The translations under genes were made by a program, and so were the position numbers. The notes under the pieces are model-generated. The model was not told where the DNA came from, made no database searches, and was given only the letters and a program-made list of their open reading frames with translations. From NCBI GenBank assembly GCA_021791145.1, contig JAJYXE010000034.1, forward strand, positions 1 through 29,849: a stretch of 29,849 bases of DNA. The letters run 5' to 3'. Below, in pieces: positions 26,017 to 29,849 of the stretch; the stretch's first letter is position 1; the number at the start of each line of letters is the position of its first letter. Source of the DNA: Actinomycetes bacterium (GTDB taxonomy: Bacteria; Actinomycetota; Acidimicrobiia; Acidimicrobiales; RAAP-2).

Positions 26017-27222
26017 CTTCACACCTCGGGTGGATCGCCGAGGCTCCTTCGCAGCTGGCGGCGGACCTCCTGGCGTGCCGGTGCGTGCGCGGCGCTTCCT
26101 GGTGCGCGGTCGCGCGCGGCCGAGCGCGTCGAGCCGCTCGGAGACGTCGTAGGCCTCGCGGTCCACGCGTGCGACCCGCTGGAACAGCTCGCGCGCCCTC
26201 GGGAGGTCCCCCGCCCGCTCGTAGAGGTCGCCGAGCGCGTACCACTGCCGCAGATGCCGCTCCGAGGGGTTGCGCAACGCGCGTCCGGCCCCCCCGGACA
26301 CGAGCAGCTCGATCGCCTCGGGCAACCGTCCCCGGTCGGCCAGGCTGCCCGCCGCCACGATCCGCGCTTCTGCGAGCACGTCCGCGTCGGGCGAGCGGCG
26401 CCGGAGCTCGCCCCACGCGGCGCCGACCGCCCCGTGGCGTCCGAGCGCGCGTAGCGAGTCCATCAGCGAAGGGATCGCGTCGGCGTCGTCGCTGAGCTCG
26501 ACGTAGGCGTCGAGGTGGCGCGCGGCGTCCCGCCACCGCCCGAGCCGGTACGCGGAGAGCCCCGCGAGGCGGCGCACCGCCGGCACCGACCCGACCTCAC
26601 GGACGAGCTCGGTCCCGTAACGGAACGCCTCCAGGTACCGTCCGCGCTCGTACGCGCCGACCGCCTTCTCCATGCGCTCGACCAGCGCCTCGCGGTGTTG
26701 GGCCGTCGCGGCGGCCGCGACCCGCCGGATCTCGGCTGCGACCTCCGCCGGGACCTGCGGGGCCGTACGCACCTTCCCCTCGGAGCGGCCCGGCGAGGGC
26801 AGCGGGGCCCTCCTGGGCTCGTCGGCGTCGACACGCACCCACACGTCCATCGGCGGGGGCGGTGCCTTCGACGCGTGAGCCTCCGCACGCTGGCCCCGGC
26901 CCTCCCGCGTGCTGCGGCCAGGAGCGTCCCGGCCCTCTGGCCTCGACACCTCGTGGGCACCCCGCCTCGCGACCCCGCCCCAGCGGCGGGCGGCCGGCGG
27001 CAGCTCCCCCCGGCGGTCCCGGTTGCCCCGGCGTTCCCGTTCCTCACGCAGACCAGCGCGCCTGTCGCCGGTGCGCGAGCCCGCGCCGCCTGTTCGCCTC
27101 GGGGCCTGGTGCGCCCCGCGTGCAGGACGCGCCACGCCGCCCGCCGCGCCAGCTCGACGCACGCTGGCGCGCCGAGCCGGGCGCGCGGGGCGCGGGGGGC
27201 GGTCGTCGGAGGTGCTGGGCAC
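26014..27222 (-). CDS. TPR-like repeat protein with basic N-terminal region
   Basis: The 402-residue protein divides into an Arg/Ala/Gly-rich disordered N-terminal region (about 1-125) and a helical repeat domain from about residue 140 (EIRRVAAAATAQHREALVERMEKAVGAYERGRYLEA), with further TPR-like pairs ending ERLDALGRARPRTRKRRARTG. No signal peptide or membrane segment is seen. The basic ends could bind RNA, DNA or membranes, but that is inference. GTG at 27220-27222 is chosen because TACACT stands 6 nt upstream and the frame continues far beyond only as an unrelated shadow of the ABC gene. It precedes the aldolase gene, which has its own promoter in this gene's stop codon. Confidence 0.75.
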   Translation of the reverse strand: MPSTSDDRPPRPARPARRASVRRAGAAGGVARPARGAHQAPRRTGGAGSRTGDRRAGLREERERRGNRDRRGELPPAARRWGGVARRGAHEVSRPEGRDAPGRSTREGRGQRAEAHASKAPPPPMDVWVRVDADEPRRAPLPSPGRSEGKVRTAPQVPAEVAAEIRRVAAAATAQHREALVERMEKAVGAYERGRYLEAFRYGTELVREVGSVPAVRRLAGLSAYRLGRWRDAARHLDAYVELSDDADAIPSLMDSLRALGRHGAVGAAWGELRRRSPDADVLAEARIVAAGSLADRGRLPEAIELLVSGGAGRALRNPSERHLRQWYALGDLYERAGDLPRARELFQRVARVDREAYDVSERLDALGRARPRTRKRRARTGTPGGPPPAAKEPRRSTRGVK

Positions 27223-27228
27223 CGCTCG

Positions 27229-27234
27229 AGTGTA
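27229..27234 (-). promoter_or_regulatory. -10 element of the TPR gene, leaderless arrangement
   Basis: TACACT on the minus strand, 6 nt before GTG at 27222. Confidence 0.55.
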
Positions 27235-27302
27235 GGGACGCCACGCCGGACCAAGAGCGGAAATTGGGCCTTTCCGACCTGCGTCGACGCTCCGAGAGCC
27301 CG

Positions 27303-27308
27303 TACCAT
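27303..27308 (+). promoter_or_regulatory. Possible -10 element of the ABC exporter operon
   Basis: TACCAT would put the transcript start near 27315 and leave a short leader carrying GAGGAG before the GTG at 27352. Confidence 0.35.
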
Positions 27309-27351
27309 GCCCTTCAGCGCCGCGCGCCGAGGCGCTGCGAGGAGAGTGCAC

Positions 27352-28383
27352 GTGGCAGCGGCAGTGAAGGGTGTGGAGAGCTCGGCGTCGCCGGTACCTC
27401 GGGGACTCGAGGCGCGTCCGGAGGTGCTCGGTCGACGCGGCGATCTCGCGCAGGCGCGGGCCGAGGGTCCGGCCCTGTGCTTCTCGGGCGTCACCCACCA
27501 CTACGGCAAGCACCGCGCGCTCGACGACCTCCACCTCACCGTCGAGCGCGGGCAGACGTTGGCGCTCCTCGGACCGAACGGCGCCGGCAAGTCCACGACC
27601 ATCTCGGTGCTGCTCGGCCTGGTGCGTCCCGGCGCCGGGCGGGTGGAGGTCCTCGGTCGTCCACCCAGGCAGGCCGTCGCGTCCGGTCGCGTCGGGGCGA
27701 TGCTCCAGACCGGCTCCGGCAGCGGCCTTCCGCCCGGGGTGCGCGTCGTCGACGTCGTGCGCATGGTCCGGCGGCTCTATCGCAATCCCGCCGCGCTGGA
27801 CGTGGTGGTCGAGCGCGCGGCCATCGCCACCTTGCTCTACCGCCGGACGGACCAGCTCTCTGGCGGCCAGGCGCAGCGGGTCCGCTTCGCGCTCGCCATC
27901 GCCGGCGACCCGGACGTCGTCTTCCTCGACGAGCCCACCGCCGCAATGGACGTCGAGGCGCGCCGAAAGTTCTGGAAGATGATCCGTGCGCTCGGCGACG
28001 AGGGGCGCACGATCGTGTTCGCGACTCACCACCTCCTCGAGGCAGACCAGGTCGCGGACCGCGTCGTCGTGCTGCACCACGGGCGCGTCGTCGCCGACGG
28101 TCCCGGCGCGACGTTGAAGGCCGCGGTCGCGAGCCGCCAGGTGCGCTTCGTCTGTGAGCGGCCGGACGTGGACCTGCTGAACTCGATCGAGGGCGTCACC
28201 GACGTGACGGTGCATGGGACCACCGTCACGCTCGACTCTCTCGACGCCGACGCGTCCGTGCGCGTCCTCGTCCACCTCGGCGTCGACTTCCGAGACCTCG
28301 AGGTGAAGAGCGCGGGGCTCGAAGAGGCGTTCCTCGCGCTGACGTCAGCGCCGCGACGCCCCGACACAGCCACGTCCAGGTGA
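27352..28383 (+). CDS. ABC-2 type transporter, ATP-binding subunit
   Basis: The 343-residue ATPase has Walker A GPNGAGKST (74-82), Q-loop glutamine at 119, signature LSGGQ (169-173), Walker B VVFLDEP (189-195) and the H-loop in FATHHLLEADQVADR. About 40 N-terminal residues precede the domain. It powers an ABC-2 exporter with the next gene; the cargo (drug, lipid or polysaccharide) cannot be read. I choose GTG at 27352 because GAGGAG (27339-27344) stands 7 nt upstream; ATG at 27307 lies in frame but inside the promoter element. The stop overlaps the next start (GTGA). Confidence 0.92.
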   Translation: MAAAVKGVESSASPVPRGLEARPEVLGRRGDLAQARAEGPALCFSGVTHHYGKHRALDDLHLTVERGQTLALLGPNGAGKSTTISVLLGLVRPGAGRVEVLGRPPRQAVASGRVGAMLQTGSGSGLPPGVRVVDVVRMVRRLYRNPAALDVVVERAAIATLLYRRTDQLSGGQAQRVRFALAIAGDPDVVFLDEPTAAMDVEARRKFWKMIRALGDEGRTIVFATHHLLEADQVADRVVVLHHGRVVADGPGATLKAAVASRQVRFVCERPDVDLLNSIEGVTDVTVHGTTVTLDSLDADASVRVLVHLGVDFRDLEVKSAGLEEAFLALTSAPRRPDTATSR

Positions 28384-29132
28384 GCGCGCTCGTCGCCTTC
28401 GGCCGCTTCGAGGTGGGGCGGCTCTTTCGCAGCTGGAAGTTCCTCGCCATCACGGTGGGGTTCCCGGTGCTCTTCTACATGCTCTTCCTCGGAGACCATC
28501 GTGCCGGCCAGATCGTCTACGGCGGCGTGCAGTGGCGTGAGTACCTGATGGTCTCGATGTGCTCATTCGGCGCGCTGATCGCCGCGCTCAACGCGGGCGG
28601 CAGCCGCGTCGCGATGGAGCGCGCCGGCGGTTGGGCACGCCAGCTGCGCGTCACGCCCATGCCCGCGTGGTCCTACGTCGGCGTGAAGCTGACCGCGAGC
28701 ATGCTGGTCGTCCTCCCGGTGGTCGTCCTCGTCGAGCTCGTGGCCGGGACCTTCGGCGGCGTGTCGTTGTCGCCTGCGACCTGGGTGGGGATCAGCGCGC
28801 TGCTGTGGGTCACCGCACTGCCGTTCGCCGCGCTCGGGGTGCTGGTCGGCTTCGCCGTTGGCACCGAGGCGGTCTTCCCGGTCGTGACCGGGCTCATGTT
28901 CGTGCTGGCGTACTTCGGCGGGCTCTTCACCCCGGTCAGCCGCATGCCGGCCGCGCTCCAGGCGGCGGCGCGGGTCCTCCCGAACTTCCACCACCTCTCC
29001 CTCGGGCTCGAGGTCCTCAACGGCCACGCGCTCGCGGCGCCGCACTGGCTGGCGCTGGCGGGCTACACGCTCGCGTTCGGCGCGCTCATCGTCTGGCGCC
29101 ACCGCGCCGAAGAGGCGCGCGGCGTCGCATAG
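28380..29132 (+). CDS. ABC-2 type transporter, permease subunit
   Basis: The 250-residue membrane protein has six hydrophobic segments in the ABC-2 plan: an N-terminal helix with GFPVLFYMLFLG, a cytoplasmic stretch AMERAGGWARQLRVTPMPAWSYVGVKL and a last half with LAYFGGLFTPVSRMPAALQAAARVLPNFH, the common ABC-2 C-terminal signature. It forms the membrane channel of the exporter driven by the preceding ATPase. The GTG at 28380 overlaps the ATPase stop. No histidine kinase or regulator gene follows; the Rieske gene is convergent 15 bases on. Confidence 0.92.
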   Translation: MSALVAFGRFEVGRLFRSWKFLAITVGFPVLFYMLFLGDHRAGQIVYGGVQWREYLMVSMCSFGALIAALNAGGSRVAMERAGGWARQLRVTPMPAWSYVGVKLTASMLVVLPVVVLVELVAGTFGGVSLSPATWVGISALLWVTALPFAALGVLVGFAVGTEAVFPVVTGLMFVLAYFGGLFTPVSRMPAALQAAARVLPNFHHLSLGLEVLNGHALAAPHWLALAGYTLAFGALIVWRHRAEEARGVA

Positions 29133-29147
29133 CGCGGCAGGCGCTCG

Positions 29148-29822
29148 TCAGGCGCCCCGGACCTCCGGCGCGTCCTCGGCCGCACCGGCCGCTCCCGGTG
29201 TGCTCGCGGCCGCACCGGCCCCTCCCGGTGTGCTCGCAGCCGCACCGGCCCCTCCCGGTCTGTCCTGCACCCGGACGGTGAAGAGGTCGAACCCCTCCGC
29301 CGTGAGGCAGCGTCCGGTGACGAGGTCGTAGCGGTTCCCGTGGAGCGAGCAGGTGAGCACTCCGTCGTCGAGCCGGCCGAACCGAAGGAGATCGGCGCCG
29401 AGGTGGGGGCACCGGCGCTGCACCAGGTAGTCACCGGCACGCCACAGCTCGCCCGCCGCTCCCTCGTCCTGCGTGCGCAAGGCGAGCTCGAGCGACGCCT
29501 CGAGGTAGGCGATCCGACGCGCCGAGAGGCACTTGAAGAAGCTGAAGACGGCCTCGTTGTACCCGCCTCGGCGCGTCGCCTCGAACCGGCACGAGAGGAA
29601 GAGCTCGTTCACCCAGTCCTCGACCCTCCGCTCGAGAAGCGACTGGAGGAGCGATTCGTCGAAGGAGAAGACGTGGCCGGCTTCGTCCGCGTCGTGGGGC
29701 TCGGCCCTCCGGACCATCGCGCGCCCGGGGTCGACGACCACGCCGAAGCGGCCGACGTCGAGCAGGATCGGCGCGCCGAGCGCCCGCCGGACCGACGGGG
29801 CGCGTGCGAGTAGCGGCTGCAC
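29148..29822 (-). CDS. Rieske [2Fe-2S] domain protein
   Basis: The 224-residue protein has a Rieske cluster motif Cys138-Pro-His140 (RRCPHLGADL) and Cys158-x2-His161 (LTCSLHGNRYDL). Upstream of it, residues 55-115 read DWVNELFLSCRFEATRRGGYNEAVFSFFKCLS, a region I associate with proteins in which a metallo-beta-lactamase-like domain precedes the Rieske domain; here no such domain is present in this frame. GTG at 29820-29822 directly abuts the TGA of an upstream gene. The C-terminus is a GAGAAASTPG repeat encoded by a 30-bp DNA repeat. It probably transfers electrons to or within an oxygenase-like enzyme; the partner may be encoded just outside the window. Confidence 0.75.
   Translation of the reverse strand: MQPLLARAPSVRRALGAPILLDVGRFGVVVDPGRAMVRRAEPHDADEAGHVFSFDESLLQSLLERRVEDWVNELFLSCRFEATRRGGYNEAVFSFFKCLSARRIAYLEASLELALRTQDEGAAGELWRAGDYLVQRRCPHLGADLLRFGRLDDGVLTCSLHGNRYDLVTGRCLTAEGFDLFTVRVQDRPGGAGAAASTPGGAGAAASTPGAAGAAEDAPEVRGA
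29181..29270 (-). repeat. 30-bp tandem repeat, three copies, at the end of the Rieske gene
   Basis: Copies at 29181-29210, 29211-29240 and 29241-29270 share CGCACCGGCC and CTCCCGGTGTGCTCGC, the last copy diverging at its end. The ten-codon period encodes GGAGAAASTP repeats. Confidence 0.93.
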
Positions 29823-29849
29823 TCATGCGGCGAGGCGAGCGACGATCTC
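29823..29849 (-). CDS. Last codons of an upstream minus-strand gene (partial, cut by right edge)
   Basis: Nine codons end EIVARLAA and TGA at 29823-29825, immediately before the GTG of the Rieske gene. Only the abutting layout suggests a gene in the same operon; nothing can be said of its function. Confidence 0.35.
   Translation of the reverse strand, partial: EIVARLAA

Noticed and set aside
27223..28275. Upstream extension of the TPR protein to a start at 28275
   Set aside because: That part is antisense to the ABC ATPase gene and has no family character. GTG at 27222 has a -10 element at the expected distance.

Overview
The window is very GC-rich bacterial chromosome, densely coding on both strands, with many GTG starts and one TTG start. 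The gene content points to the Actinobacteriota. In particular it carries the block gcvH, a GarA-like FHA gene, an ftsR-type MerR gene and a BFN/DUF151 gene, with a second small MerR gene further along, an order I know from mycobacteria. A class close to Acidimicrobiia (acidophilic iron bacteria) is a reasonable guess: GC is very high, FTR1 and KorAB are present, gcvPA and gcvPB are split, and the hydrogenase-4-like genes fit. That placement is inference, not something the sequence proves.

Layout from left to right. At 1-1413 (minus) lies the promoter-proximal end of a membrane-bound hydrogenase/Hyf-like operon (hyfC, and hyfE cut by the left edge). At 1696-2865 (plus) is a MGDG-synthase-like glycosyltransferase. 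The gap 2866-3284 holds a probable end of an IS21-like element fused to a short relic of a sugar-ABC-transporter ATPase gene. At 3285-7314 (minus) is a glycine-cleavage operon gcvT-gcvPA-gcvPB. At 7438-8624 (minus) a small MerR regulator is followed by a nuclease-fold protein. At 8800-9639 (plus) is an FTR1 iron permease with a DtxR/IdeR-like box. At 9700-11470 thiG and thiD are divergent across a tandem-repeat array. At 11467-14648 are a single-pass membrane protein, a GT-C-like membrane protein and an AcuI-like reductase. At 14679-17250 (minus) is the bfn, ftsR, garA-like, gcvH block. At 17260-20516 (minus) are a nucleotidyltransferase/phosphomannomutase-like fusion and a CDP-alcohol phosphatidyltransferase. 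At 20558-21751 (plus) is DUF1015. At 21899-27222 (minus) are korB, korA, a class I aldolase and a TPR protein. At 27352-29132 (plus) is an ABC-2 exporter pair. At 29148-29822 (minus) is a Rieske protein, and the last 27 bases hold the end of another gene.

Metabolically the window joins glycine/one-carbon metabolism (gcvT, gcvPA, gcvPB, gcvH), 2-oxoacid:ferredoxin oxidoreduction (korAB), gluconeogenic-type aldolase chemistry, thiamin synthesis (TPP is the KorB cofactor), and envelope sugar/lipid chemistry. A GarA-like protein, whose mycobacterial relatives control 2-oxoglutarate use, sits beside gcvH.

Two window-wide signals stand out. First, about nine or ten genes have a TANNNT -10 element 6-7 nt before the start codon, which predicts leaderless transcripts; twice the T-A-G of that element is the stop codon of the gene before. 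Second, imperfect tandem repeats with units of 9-30 bp recur at least nine times, either between genes or inside N-terminal tails, C-terminal tails and linkers of unrelated proteins. I did not find a clear new defence or mobile system; the repeat pattern, the leaderless promoters and a few individual genes are the parts worth following up.
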